Below, one piece after another: positions 1 through 11,329 of a stretch of DNA of 64,000 bases. Both the position numbers and the translations under genes were made by a program. The notes beneath the pieces are model-generated. The model made no database searches. It was given only the letters and a program-made list of their open reading frames with translations, and was not told where the DNA came from. Numbering within the stretch: position 1 is the first letter of the stretch; every line of letters begins with the position of its first letter. Source of the DNA: Carettochelys insculpta (taxonomy: Eukaryota > Chordata > Testudines > Carettochelyidae); contig NC_134161.1 in NCBI RefSeq assembly GCF_033958435.1, forward strand, positions 3,782,001-3,846,000, given 5' to 3'.

Positions 1-42
1 TGTTGACTAGAATAAGCATTGAAGCAAGCACTGAATGGCACA

Positions 43-454
43 AACATCATAGATTTCAAGAAAGCGCTTGGCATCTTCCATTCCATTTCATGTTGGAACA
101 TCTTGAATTGTCATTGTATGCCATTAAAATACATAACTGAGACCTTATTGTCAAGGTGCAGCATGCACAGTTAAAGAAAATGCAGTCTTGAGCAAATGGT
201 CTGGCATAGATGCTAGTGTCCAACAAGGGTGCGTTCTCTCATCTCTATTGTTTGGCCATTGAGTTTGTTAGAAGGAAAAAGCACAGAGACATACAATGCA
301 GGAATTATGTGGCTCAACAAAAACGAGGCACATCATCAAGCTGTTGTTGATGATACAGCACTTCCAAGTGGCAATTCAACCAATATGCAAGTCAAGGCCA
401 GAAGGCCATCCAGCTTTACAAAAAAAAATAAAAAAAACCCCTACAAAGTTAGGT
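43..454 (+). mobile_element. Broken non-CR1 LINE reverse-transcriptase fragment
   Basis: Three blocks of a non-LTR retrotransposon reverse transcriptase can be read in order but not in one frame. I-D-F-K-K-A lies at 49-66 (palm block with the first metal-binding Asp), V-Q-Q-G-C-V-L-S at 218-241 (the usual GVRQGCVLSP block), and V-D-D-T-A-L at 346-363 (the F/YADD box, first residue changed). The blocks match the endonuclease/RT LINEs that read 'DLDFADDLALLS' rather than CR1. Between 70 and 215 the frame is lost and stops occur. An A-rich run at 418-438 follows. The left edge may continue outside the window. It is a dead copy; the exact clade (RTE-like or a relative) is inference. Confidence 0.7.
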
Positions 455-3400
455 ATCATTTGTGAAAAGTACAAATCTCACAACAGCCTCAGCAGCTCCC
501 AGCGCACGCCTTACTCGGAAGGCAAAGGGATAGAAGGAGTGAGTCAATTCACACTCCTTGCCAACCGAGGGCAGCTCAACGGGGATGTCCAGAAAGGAAC
601 ACTGCTCCCAACTGGCATGACAGCAGGTGTGCTACCAGCTGGAGGGAGCTGGTATACAAAAACCAACCACTTAAAGACCAAACTTTGACTCTTCTCATCC
701 CTCCCTGCCACGTTTGGGGAAAAAAACGGAGTCAAGAACCAAACAGCCAACACAACCAGAGGGTCAGCCCTGATACCGAGTGCCCCAGCAGTCAGTCCAC
801 TGATGTGTGTTGCATCATCCTTCCCTGGCTCATCTCGAGGGGATGTGGTACAAGAATGAAAGAGAGTGCCATGCGCTATTAATTACTTATTATTAAATGT
901 AATTCTTTATTAATTTTCACATACCCTATTAATACTTTCTCCTGCTCTTATCAAAGCCAGTGGCAATACCCGCCCCCCTACCCACTGATTTGAATAGTGC
1001 AGAAGAAGAGCAGGTGGCATATTAACCTCCTGGCCCAAAGCAGGATGAGGGGTTTGTCAGTGTGGTTGTGTTGTTGCAGGAAGTGCTTGGTGGCAAGTGT
1101 TATAAAGAGAGAGAGAACTTCCTCTGTACTTATACCCATAGTGCATGAGCTTTGCCTGGGTGCAAAGCACAGCTCACTGACGTGGAGCCCAGTGCTGGTG
1201 TGAACTCAACAGCAAGCAGCTGAAGTAACTGAGAATTGCTGAGCTCATAAGGAGGTGTCAGTCAATTCAAATAAAAAAGAAAGCAACGTGTTTTTTCTCC
1301 ACACTATTACATTTATTTTGGCCTCGAAGCTGATCTCTTCTAACAGTGAATGGGGAACTTAAGTTTCAAAGTCCTTTTGAGTCTTTCCCGAACGCAAGAT
1401 GATGCAATTCATCACAGTGATGGTGGCATTTTTTTCTGACACGCCCAATGGGTAAAATGAGGCCCGGCAAATTTACTTCACGCCAGCCATCTGATAGTAG
1501 CAACTTTCAGTCCATTGGAAACAGTCTGGTCAACAGAGCACAGCCGAGAGGAAGCAGGCTCAGCATTATTGCTTGCAGCTCACAAATGGAGTTCTAGGTC
1601 TGGAATATGGTAGCAGGGGCATGAATCCCAGAAATGCTCTTGCTTCCTTTCCGAGTGTTTCCCATGGCTCTGATCTTTGGATGAAATTATTTTCCCTTTC
1701 TTCTGCTTTTAAATTTGTGTCAGTCATGTCGGAACACAAAGCGCTCACAATATGAAAAGCAAACCTATCTTGATCGGAAAGTCCGCTGCTCATCTCTTTG
1801 AGCACAAACACATTCATCTCATGTCTGGGCAGAAGGACTCTAAATACCACTGAGCTCAGTCAGAGAGAAACATAGATCTAAATACATAGCTCCATAGACA
1901 CACATACGTACACACTTTCCTAAAGAACTCATGGCAAACCACTAAAAAAAAAGATAGGCAGCCTAGGGTGGAATGAAAAACTAATGCTCCATTTAAAATG
2001 TTATGTGTATCTTTTAGTTACGAATGCCTTTGCCTCCAAATGGCTATGTTTCTGCAGCTGAAATTGACAGCAATCAGACTTACAAGCGTTGGGGAAAGAT
2101 TTACTTGGGCGTATGATAGAAAACCATTTCCTTCTAAATGCTGTGCCCAGAGCTAGATCATAAGGCTTTCTCTAGCTATTCACCAGGGCGGACATGTTCG
2201 AAGGGCTTGTTTTGTCATAAAATATAGTTATTGAGATGTGGGAACAAAACAAAACAAAGCCTAACCACTATGGTTGGCTTGGTTAAAATGCTATTGTTCA
2301 CACAATAGTGTTTATAGAGGGTGGTATTTTTTTTAAAAAAAGGAGAAATTAAAACCTGTGTCAAGAATCTGAGAAGTGGATAAATGCCCAGCATCAACTT
2401 TGCTGTGTATTGGGAGGGAAATAACTGTTTGTTGTGGCTTTTCTGCCTCCCTTGCCTGCGCCTGTGCCCGTTTGTGTCGCTCAGGAAGTCTGTAAGTTGA
2501 AAGGGAGAGAAATTTGTATTGCAGGTGCGAGAGAGACAGAACCCTGGGGCTGGGGAGAGGGTATTGAACGATTAATACTGCTTCCGCAGCAGTTCCGAAC
2601 ATACCCCTTTCGTTGACCATCAGCAGCAACTGTTCAAGCTCCTGTCAAGTGCTGTGCAGGAGGAGAAAGCTCAGAACCAGGAGGCACGTGCCTAGGGTGG
2701 GGAAGAGTGAGTCTGAGATGCTATGCAGAATGGATGAGTGCATCTTAGCTAATGGCAGCAAAGGAGCAAGAAGATGAAGAAATCTAGCTGCCGCAAGGCA
2801 CTTCTGTGCTTCAAAATTTGTTTTGGAATATAGGGGGGTGGCGGGAGGGAATCCTGAGCCAGCCCAGGTCAAGCTCTTGCAGGGACATGCAGCAGGAAGC
2901 AGACTCTGAATTGTGCCACAAAAACCCCATGCCCAAGCACACGTGCCTACTGATAGAACTGGGAGAAGGAGATGCAGAAGACAGTGTTGAGACAGAGCTG
3001 TGTCTGGATCAGCGGCTTTTCCAAATAGTTCCAGGCATCTGTGAATTAACTATGTTCACCAGGACCATAAGCCAAAATGCACTGAACCATTCCTGTGGAC
3101 TCCAGCAGGCTTTGGCTCTTGCCCCACATTGAGTGAAAGCAAGTAAATTAGCAGTGACGTCTGAAAAACTGCTTCGTCCTTAACAGCAGGTAGAACCCAG
3201 CTGAATCTGGTTCTTGAATAACAGTCCACGAGTGCGTAAAGCCCAGCTGGATCTGCCTGGATGATCACTGGTAAGACGCTGGGAACAATCTTCTCTCTCC
3301 TTCACAACCTCGAATGGGTGCCCTGGCACAGCTTGAAAGAGAGGATGGGGCTTTCCTTCAGACCACGTGGCTCTGGGGCTCTTTCATGAAGCTTTGTTCT

Positions 3401-4436
3401 GCCTGTGGAAATGTAAATTTCTATCCACTGCACAAGGAGCACTGGAGAGGTGAAAATCTCCCCCGTCAGAGAGACTGGTTGCTCACTGAACACCCTGCAA
3501 GAGCACCAGCTCCAAGACAACCATGGTTTGATGCCTGCGGTAGACAGCCACTAGAGCCTCCGCTTCAGAAGCCTGCGCGAGGGGCTCTGTTTCATCTCGT
3601 GATAATGAAAAGCTTGAGCATGATTTCTTTGTCTGAGCCATGATTTATCACTGATGTTTTGCTCAACAAAAAGGCTATGCTTCCAAACTTTTTTTTTTTT
3701 TGGAAGTAAAATTATAACTTAGGGAGGGAGGGAGGCAAAAGCCTGTGAAAGATCAACAGGGCTTCAGAAAAGAAAAACATCTCTATCCCTCCCCAGAAGA
3801 GAACTTTCCTATGAGCCCTATCAAAGCCACACTGCATCCTTCAGATGAAAGTGCTCTCTGTTTAATTTGCTCCTTTTAACACCTTGTTTGCTTTTAAACG
3901 CTGTGGTACCAGAATGAATAAACAGCGTTAAGTCTGAAAAAATCCACAGCGCTCTGTTGGCTGGACAACCTGTGATCTTCGAGTTGCCTTGCTGGAGAAT
4001 TAAAGCCAGCAAAAATAAACTTGGGAACAGGCTTTGATATTAGACTTCTCTTTCAGTTAATAAACACTCCAGGCACCGCAATGAGTCTAAACACGCCGGC
4101 TCAATGTCTCTTATACTACTGAAAAACTACCAACCCCGTTTCTAAGCTCCAGGAGCTGGGCCTTCCAGGTAAGCCATAGTTACCAAGAGCCACAGTGGGA
4201 ACGGTTTTGATCTCTGGTGTGTTGACAATCCTGGAAGTTTGTTCTTTAGTCATTAACAGAGCCTCTTGGAGGACTGAGTGCTGTCCCTGTCCAGCCAGCC
4301 CCAGAGCATGGCAAGAAAGGAGTCAGCTGTGATGATGGCTTCTGTGGCATGTGGGCATACGCCCTTTAAGAGCCAAACTGAAAGGACTCCTTGGCTAGGA
4401 AACAAATCTAAGATGCTAATTTCTTTTGGTCGTTAA
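455..4436. other. Gene-free unique sequence
   Basis: No gene or clear repeat seen over 4 kb. It holds an AT-rich patch near 880-950, a T-run at 3687-3700 and a short GGGA tract at 3721-3735. Reading frames are all under about 130 residues, occur on both strands and resemble no family I know. Confidence 0.5.
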
Positions 4437-4615
4437 GGCTAAGTCTACACAGCTAAGTTATTTCGAGCTAAGAGATGTTTATTTTGAAATAACTTTGCTG
4501 TTGTGTAGACTACACACATGCTATTTCAAAATAAATTTTAAACGGTGCGTGTGTTGTTTTGAAATCGATAGGCTTCATTTCAAGGGGAACAGTGCCTATT
4601 TCGAAATAACTGTCT
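4437..4615. mobile_element. MITE, 'GGCTAAGTCTACAC' family, right end missing
   Basis: It starts with GGCTAAGTCTACAC directly after TAA and contains the internal motifs typical of this family: repeated, mutually inverted TATTTCGAAATAA-like words and GTGTAGAC/CTACACAC. Other copies are at 11330, 14513, 60341 and 61863. The expected right terminal repeat (GTGTAGAC..AGCC) is absent; the sequence stops resembling the family near 4615, shortly before an RTE tail. It is non-coding, with no transposase. Confidence 0.65.
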
Positions 4616-4656
4616 AATTGGGCCACCAGCCTGATGCAGGTAGATGGTGGTCAGGA

Positions 4657-4741
4657 GGACAGCATTGTGAAAGGAAATTGTGAGAGAGGCATCAGACACC
4701 AACGGGCACTGAGCCCACGGTTATTGATGATGATGATGACT
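4657..4741 (+). mobile_element. RTE-like LINE 3' tail (copy A)
   Basis: Only the last part of the element is present. Translated, it reads V-R-E-A-S-D-T-N-G-H and then a TGA stop, followed by about 12 nt and a (GAT)n run at 4724-4740. The same ending occurs inverted at 38121-38298 and, in a longer copy, at 55060-56150. A very short 3' UTR and a microsatellite tail are typical of RTE-clade LINEs. It is a 5'-truncated dead copy. Confidence 0.75.
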
Positions 4742-4829
4742 ACAGCATTTCAGTATTAACATACAACCCACTTCAGAGGACAGGAAAGCTGTGAACATCC
4801 AGTTCTGCAAAAAGGGACCGGTTATGGTG

Positions 4830-5670
4830 TGTCAAGGCTGGTCCCCACTCTGACGTTTGAGGGCAGGAGGTGGGGGCCCACAATAGACTTAAAAATAGTT
4901 TGTCACTAAAGGATTCTGCTTAAATGCTCCTCAAGATCAGCTGGCCTGGGGTGATATGCTCCCACCACGCAAATGCAAAAACACCTTGGGAGCCCAGGAA
5001 GACGCATTTGAGAATTTCTTCCTGGGGGCTTCCCTCAAGATCTTTAGTCCTTTGTCTGGAAAGAACTTGAAGATGATTCTAATTTTACTAATAGCTGACC
5101 TTGCAGTGCCTGTGCACACAGTCCATCCTGCCTTCTGGGACACTGGAATCGGATCCTCGTCTTAAAGGCGATTTTATTAACAAAACAAGGAAGACATACT
5201 GGGTAAGGCATTACTTGGTTGCTAGGTGTTACAGAGCAACTAAAAACAATCCCAACACAGTGAATTCCTTCCCTGGGATTCAGTTAAAAAGTGTACAATA
5301 TGGTTCATGGGCTCAGCACAGAAAAAATCCAACAATCTACTTCCCTCCCCGTGACCACCGAAAAAAAGAAAGAGAAAATAACCTGATGGCATCTACTAAA
5401 CATTCCCGGTTCTGTTCACATGTCTCTTGTTCCTGTTCCAAGGTTTACTCCTTCCCTAGGCATGGATATTGGCAGAAATGTCATGCCTTATCCCTGACTA
5501 ACCTCATCCAGCTCACCTCTGCTCACACACCTACTGCCCAGGTAGGTCCTGTTTTATCAAACCAAAAGCTGACGCTCTCTTTCCAGTGGCTCTCCTGGGC
5601 TCCTGCCAACACTTCATGCTTCTCTGGCATTCTCAGAGACTCTCCAGGACCCCACTGTCTGTGGCTTTAG
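4830..5670. mobile_element. Possible LTR-retroelement-derived sequence
   Basis: The stretch begins TGTCAAGGCTGGTCCCCAC, which resembles the start of long LTR-like repeats I associate with turtle genomes. The following text ('TTTATTAACAAAACAAGG' near 5170) has the same flavour. A 189-codon frame at 5101-5670 has no recognisable Gag, Pol or Env motif and is probably chance. No second LTR, primer-binding site or target duplication was found, and the right edge is a guess. Confidence 0.35.
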
Positions 5671-6439
5671 CCCTTATTGGCAATTCAGTTAACTGAATGG
5701 CTGGGATGTCCAGAAAAGGGTGACTTCCTGATCGTCACAAGGTGCATTAGGGCTCTGGTGGTTCCTTCTATATTTTCTCCACCAGTTGATCAGGAGTTTG
5801 TCAGTTTCTTGCAGCCACTTCAGCAATTCCAGATGGCAAAAATTCAGTGCGCTCCAATTTTTTTTTTAAAAATAGAAATAATAAAACAAATGGGAGCAAC
5901 TAGCAGATGCTGAAAAATGTAATTACTAGCTAATCAGTTCTGGCCCCTTTTTTAAAAAAAATTAAAATAGCTCCCAGATTTAGTAAACTGCTGTGCTCTA
6001 GGGTCGGCTCTGCCTAGTTACAGGAGAATACACAATACTGAAATAGGTGCCTTGGGGGCAGTGCAGCTGTTACAACAGGGAGAAATGCCTACTGTGGTGT
6101 ACAGCCCTACCGCTCAAAATGTAGTTGCCGCGTGTTGTGAAGAGGGATTGTAGACCCGATAGGTACAAGCGGGATTCCAACATAGCATGTGGGTTAGACA
6201 TTCAGGTACCATATGGCGTGGGCAAACCTGTGGCAGATGCTGTCATGTGTTAATGGACTGTAGGTGCAGCATGCTTCTGTGATGGTCTTAGTAACTGTTG
6301 GGTGCATTGCAGGCATTGTGCAGGCCAAGCAGCAGCATAGCACAAGCTCATGGAGATTGATGGCTGGTTGGCTACCCTCCATGAGGCAGTTTTCAGGAGT
6401 ACACCTGTGCTGTGCTTTCTCAGGTAGATATCAGGACAT
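5671..6439. other. Gene-free sequence
   Basis: Nothing recognisable. A-rich and T-rich runs occur at 5858-5885 and 5949-5970; frames on both strands are short. Confidence 0.45.
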
Positions 6440-6515
6440 GCTGGAGTGCCCCAGGGGTTTGTTCCAGGGCTGGTTTTATTCAAAATCTTCATTAATGATC
6501 TGGATTGGGGTCTGC
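6440..6515 (+). mobile_element. CR1 LINE reverse-transcriptase scrap
   Basis: One frame reads V-P-Q-G-F-V-P-G-L-V-L-F-K-I-F-I-N-D-L-D-W-G, matching the CR1 block usually written '[21 protein letters not shown]'. This is the fingers/palm segment just before the catalytic ADD box. Recognisable homology ends near 6515, before any catalytic box. The sequence upstream (6330-6440) may be CR1 too but is too decayed to prove. Confidence 0.75.
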
Positions 6516-7159
6516 AACCAAAATAAAGAGAAGAGCCATTTTTTTTTTTCAAATTGGGTTACAAAATCGATACTTCCGAGAGCCGCGATGCATGTGGATA
6601 CGAGACCGTCCCTAATAACATCAAACCTCACCTTTTATCACCCCTCTTGTAAGAACAGTGCACATGCAATAATTTGTCATGCGATCCATGTAAATATTTA
6701 ACCCTTTTCTGAGTCCTAGTAGGGTCTAAGTTCAGTCCTATCTAGTGGCAAAGACTACCAGAAATTAATTGGTGATCCAAAGGGTGTCACTTTAGGAGCA
6801 TACAGTTTTGCGGGGTCAGCAAACTTTGTCAGGCCCCACTTTTTGCCCCTTCCCCAGCTTGTCCAATGTCCTGGAAGCAAGCATGGTTGTCCTGTAAGTT
6901 ATGCGCCATGCTTCCTTGGCATTGGTGGGGGCGCGAATGGGAGTCAGCAGAGGCCACAGGGGGGAGGCTGATTGCACTGTGCCCCATTTTGAACTTTCGT
7001 GCCCCCTGCCTAGTGTTTAGAGCACAAGCTGAAGCATCTGGAGATGAATTTTTTTTTCCAGCATTTCATTGATTCAGCTTAAGCAGAAGTCCATAAAAGA
7101 CACACCAAGCTTGAGAGTGGCTTTCAAAGCACACTGGCAGCAAAATGGAATTAGCCAAG
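6516..7159. other. Gene-free sequence
   Basis: No gene seen. The block at 6805-6860 ('GGGGTCAGCAAACTTTG', then 'GGCCCCAC') loosely resembles a decayed hAT terminus, but no partner end or target duplication was found. Confidence 0.35.
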
Positions 7160-7300
7160 TCCCATTTTTCAGACACAGGTTCACAGCACTTCTGAGGCCT
7201 CTCTCTCTTAGTCTTAGTTGTCCCATCTGTGAAATAGGTTTAATAATAATTCCTGTCTCTCAGAGATTTTGGGAGAATGAACCAAAACTTATCTGGTTGA
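7160..7300 (+). mobile_element. MIR-like SINE remnant
   Basis: It shows the worn MIR signature: 'TTGTCCCATCTGTGAAATAGG', 'TTTAATAATAATTCCTG' and 'AGAGATTTTGGGAGAATGA' in the expected order. The 5' tRNA-related part is not clear. Confidence 0.55.
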
Positions 7301-7438
7301 TCCCCATGAGCAGCCTGGCAAACTTGCTCTTAAAGCATCCTGGTTACTGGGACCTACAGCGCCCAGCATGAAGGGAAGCTAAAAGCCCACCAGTGGTGGG
7401 CAGACCCTGATCCTTAGATCATCACAAACCTCAGGAAG

Positions 7439-8212
7439 TATCATAGAACACTAGGACTGGAAGGGACCTCGAGAGGTCATCAAGTTCAGCCCCCTGCCCT
7501 CATGACAGGACCAAGTTGTGTCTAGACCATCCCTGATAGACATTTATCGAACCTGTTCTTAAATATCTCGAGATGGAGATTCCACAACCTGCCAAGGCAA
7601 TTTATTCCAGTGTTTAACCACCCTGACAGTTAGGAACTTTTTTTCCTAATGGCCAGCCTACACCTCCCTTGCTGCAGTTTAAGCCCATTGCTTCTTGTTC
7701 TATCCTCAGAGGCCAGTAAGAACAAGTTTTCTTCCTCCTTCCTTTTAGACACCTGAAAACCTCTATCATGTCTCCCCTCAATCTTCTCTTTTCCAAACTA
7801 AACAAGTCCATTTCTTTCAGCCTTCCTTCATAGGTCATGATCTTTAGACCTTTGATCCTTCTTATTGCTCTATTCTGGACTCTGTCCAATTTCTCTACAT
7901 CTTTCTTGAACTGCAGTGCCCAGAACTAGAGACACTACTCCAATTGAGGGCTAACCAGCACAGAGTAGAGCTGAAGAATGACTTCTCATGTCTTGTTCAC
8001 AACACATCTGTTAATGCATCCCAGAATCATGTTTGTTTTTTTGGCAACAGCATCACGCTGTTGACTCATATTTAGCTTGTGGTCCCCTATTATGTCAAGA
8101 TCCCCTTCTGCCATACTCCTTCCTGGACAGTCGCTTCCCATTCTGTATGTGTGAAACTGATTGTTCCTTCCTAAGTGGAGTACTTTGCATTTGTCTTTAT
8201 TAATGAGGTGGA
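7439..8212 (-). mobile_element. CR1 LINE, 3' half, minus strand
   Basis: Read on the minus strand, this is the C-terminal part of CR1 ORF2 plus the 3' UTR. Blocks include N-K-D-K-C-K-V-L-H-L-G at the 5' break, D-R-V-Q-N-R-A-I-R-R-I-K and L-R-G-D-M-I-E-V-F-R. The plus strand shows the diagnostic 3' end CATAGAAC..GGACTGGAAGGGACCTC at 7442-7470. Frame changes fall between 7890 and 7985, so the ORF is broken. It is a standard 5'-truncated CR1, ending at its usual Asn-Lys-Asp-Lys stretch. The same subfamily is at 41783-42368 in better condition. Confidence 0.95.
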
Positions 8213-8889
8213 AGGGAATCCAAAAGTCCCCGGTGAATGTGAGCACCCCTTTGCCAGTCAAGCTGAACACTTTTTTTTTTTTCTTCCATCCTGATCCCTT
8301 GAGTCCATAGTTTGGGAAAATCTCAGTATTAATTAATTTGTACACAGTGTCCAAAACCCCGACAGTAACCGTACAGCAATCAGGCCAAGACAGCTCTGTG
8401 TGGTAACTGTAGCAATGCAGCCACCCTGGGAGCTGTCTCTCCCCAAACCTAGGCTGTCTCCATTCACAGCTGGGCTGCAAGCACTCTGTTTGCTGGGCTG
8501 TGCTCTCAGCCTGAACCTGCCCCCACAAGGAGAGTGCTTACCTGGGTGGGTTAGCTGTAGACATGCTGCTGGCTGGAGGGGATGAGCTCCTAACCTGAAC
8601 CCACCCCACAGATCTTATTCCTTAAACAAAAAGGGAGTGGGGAACTCCGGAGCTGCAGAAGGAGTTTGCAGGCCTGAGCAAAATCCCTGACATTTTCTGA
8701 TGATGTAAAAATCTGGCCGGACTGAAAGTTAATCGGATGTACAGTAACTCGAAGTCCAGTGTCCGGAGCTGCAGGGGAGTCAGGGCTCGGAGCCTCGTGT
8801 GGCTCTTCAAAGAGCCGCAGGTTGCTGCCCCCTGCTCTGGGTGAAGGGAATGATTACACCTTCGGCATGTTGCCGATGGCACTTCAATG
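8213..8889. other. Unassigned sequence with a hAT-like right end
   Basis: No gene. Bases 8790-8834 ('GTGGCTCTTCAAAGAGCC' then GGTTGCTGCCCCCTG) look like the right end of a hAT element whose left end normally reads CAGGGGTCGGCAAC; a related left end is at 25118. No left partner was found here. A minus-strand frame runs from the CR1 into 8528, but its N-terminal part resembles nothing known. Confidence 0.4.
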
Positions 8890-9242
8890 GGGGCAGAGGT
8901 AGATCTGCGGGAGGATAGGGATCAGGTCCAGAGTGACCTAGACAAGTTGGAGGATTGGACCAAATGATATCTACTGAGTTTTGCTGAGAACAAGCATAGA
9001 GGCCTGCGCTTAGGATGGAAGAACCCTATGTCCTGTTCCAGGCTGGTGACCGACTAAGTGGCAGTTCTGCAGAAAAGGACCTGGAGATTACAGTGAAGGA
9101 AAGGCTGGATGTGAGTCAACAGGGTGCCCTTGTTGCAAAGAAGGCTAGTGGTATATTGGGTTGCATTGGAAAGAGCATTCTCATCAGATTGAGGGATGTG
9201 ATTATTCCCCTCTATTTGATGTTGATGAGGCCACATCCGGAG

Positions 9243-9263
9243 CAACGTTCCATCTATTGTTTT

Positions 9264-9309
<46 letters not shown>

Positions 9310-9459
9310 AAGTAATTTTGTTATGTGCACAAAGGCCTATGTGGATGTGCACCACCAGCGGAAACTCAGGCTGTCGGCTGCGCCCTTTCTGTTAATCAGC
9401 TGGGTGGCACTTGGGCTAGCTGGGAGGCTGCCAAAGAGCGCAGTTTACAGGGAATGCTG
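9243..9459. mobile_element. hAT-like MITE (family B) nested in CR1
   Basis: Ends read CAACGTTCCATCTA on the left and TTACAGGGAATGCTG on the right, which are imperfect inverted repeats of CAGTGTTCCCT. Flanking octamers ATCCGGAG (9235-9242) and GTGTGGAT (9460-9467) both align with the same CR1 stretch (expected ATCTGGAG), as an 8-bp target duplication would. Shared internal words GTGCACCACCAGC and AATCAGCTGGG link it to copies at 32877 and 62877. An internal TG array makes this copy longer than the others. It codes for nothing. Confidence 0.8.
9267..9308. repeat. (TG)21 microsatellite
   Basis: Uninterrupted TG dinucleotide array inside the family B MITE. Confidence 0.98.
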
Positions 9460-9891
9460 GTGTGGATTACTCGCCCAGTTTTGGGCTCCCCTCTACAGAA
9501 GGGATGTGGACAAATTGGAGCGAGTCCAGCAGAGGGCAACAGAAGGGATGAGGGGGCTGGGGCACATCATTTATGAGGAGAGGCTGAGGTGACTGAGGGG
9601 GTTCCCAAAATGGTGCAGCTAGGCTGTTCTCAGTGGGGGCAGATGACAGAACAAGAAGCAATGGTCTCAAGTTGCAGTGGGAGAGGAAAAACTATTTCAT
9701 TAGGAGGGAAGAGGGGAGTAGAATGGGTTGCCTTGGGAGGTGGTGGAACCTCCATGCTTAGGGGTTTTAAGTCCAGGCTCGAGAGGGTCCTGGCTGAGAT
9801 GATTTAGTTGGCATTGGTCCTGCTTTGAGCAGAGGATTGGAGTCGATGACCTCCTGGGGTCTCTTCCATCCCAAATCTTCTATGATTTTGT

Positions 9892-11329
9892 GTGTTGCAT
9901 ATCACCAGCAAGTTGAAACAAATGCCCCTGGTTTGCTCAAGCTCCTGCTTTGATGTTAATCCCAGATGTGCACATTTAAAATGAGGCCTTAATGCTTCAT
10001 TCTCCCCAAAATCAATACTTATTTTCTCTCTTTGCTGATCTCTTAAACGAACCATGCTACAGAGCAGAGAAGGTCACAGGAGGCAGTGTTGATGAGGGTT
10101 GGCGAATTGCTACATCTGTTTGCTATGAAGCTGAGCAGAATGACATGGGTGCACACTTTATTCCAGCGATATGTTTGCTGCATACATTTGCCAAGGACTC
10201 GGAGTAAATTGTCTGTCTGTCTGTCTTTTGGTTTCTTTCATTTAAGATATTTTTGGAAGGACTTAAAGGGAGGTGGGGATCGGACAAAACACACACATTT
10301 ATGTAAACAGCAAACTGCTTGCAGCTTGGAGGTGTAGAATACAGTGGACTCCTGGAATGCCTCCAGAATAATTCACCCAAACCCTCATTCTTCAATGTAA
10401 TGGATTAGAAAGTCACAATGCAGCATTATTCTAAGCAGCAAGAGGACTGCAGAGCTTTCCATCCTAGACCAAAAAAAAGGACAAAGGGAAAAAAAACCCT
10501 CTTTTCTACACCTCCACTCTCCCTCCCTCTTTCCAAACCTGTACGATGAGGTGCCAATTAAAGCAGAAATGGCATTCAGCATCCAAGCTGACTTCTCTGG
10601 AATTGATGCATCTTTAGTACTTGACAGAAATCCTAGCTTTCTTACCTCCCATGTGGTGTTTGGAGGAGAAAAAAAGGTAAAAAGGGAACGGGGATTACTA
10701 TCCTCTGCCAATGAAATATGAAGCCCTCTTCCCTCCCTCACTCCTTCTTGAAGGCTAGTGGTTTTTTTATTCATTTTATTGTTCAGAGCAGACAGTGGGC
10801 CTTCTCTCACCTTCTGCTGTTTAGTAGAGGACAGGAGCCTTTCAAGAAGTTTTTTAATTAAGATTTTGATGCTGCGAGATCTGAGTAATAGCAGAGTGGG
10901 GTCTGATCTTAGGAACTCCCCTGCATTTCCTGTTTGATATTCAGAAACGTCATGTTTTGTAATGCGACGTCTTCGACGCCATTCACTAACGATTACATCT
11001 GTGTGAATATTACCTGGAAAGATCTAAACTGTTTCCCTTCAAAGGGCTTACCCTAGGTGAAGGGGAGATAGGAGAGAATAAAAACAGAGCCATCAAGCGA
11101 GTCATTCAGTTTCGGCATTTGATTCCTACGTATTTCTGTATCATTCTGAGGAGCTGGAGACAGGGGAAAGGTCTTATTCTGTGACAACGTTGTCTATCAT
11201 TTCCTTTTGACTTTGATGTTTTTGGAGTGTTTCTGACACCACATGTGTAACATACAATAGTATATAAGTCACACAACCCATCCTTTTTAAATATAGCAGC
11301 AAGGTCTGAGTGGAATTCAAGGGAGTCAG
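9892..11329. other. Gene-free unique sequence
   Basis: Nothing recognisable apart from a short (TCTG)n run at 10208-10228 and purine-rich runs near 10475-10500. Frames on both strands (for example 10385-10810 minus) show no family motif. Confidence 0.5.

Larger units (their letters stand above)
8890..9891 (+). mobile_element. CR1 LINE 3' part, split by a MITE
   Basis: The plus strand carries a degraded CR1 ORF2 C-terminus: D-L-D-K-L-E-D-W-T-K near 8940, then K-D-L-E-I-T-V-K, V-S-Q-Q-G-A-L-V-A-K-K-A-S-G-I-L-G-C-I. The text breaks at 9242 and resumes at 9460-9468 with the next CR1 words (CCAGTTTTGGGC), continuing through V-D-K-L-E-R-V-Q-Q-R-A-T to the 3' UTR (GGAGTCGATGACCTCCTGG) and the terminal TTCTATGATT at 9879. 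Several frameshifts make it a dead copy. The interruption is the element at 9243-9459. Confidence 0.92.

Noticed and set aside
5101..5670. 189-codon open frame, the longest in the window
   Set aside because: No domain, signal or composition typical of a protein; it sits in LTR-like sequence, and its low complexity of motifs suggests chance.
7986..8528. 180-codon minus-strand frame
   Set aside because: Its C-terminal part is CR1 ORF2, and the N-terminal part is flanking sequence read through; it is a chance fusion.
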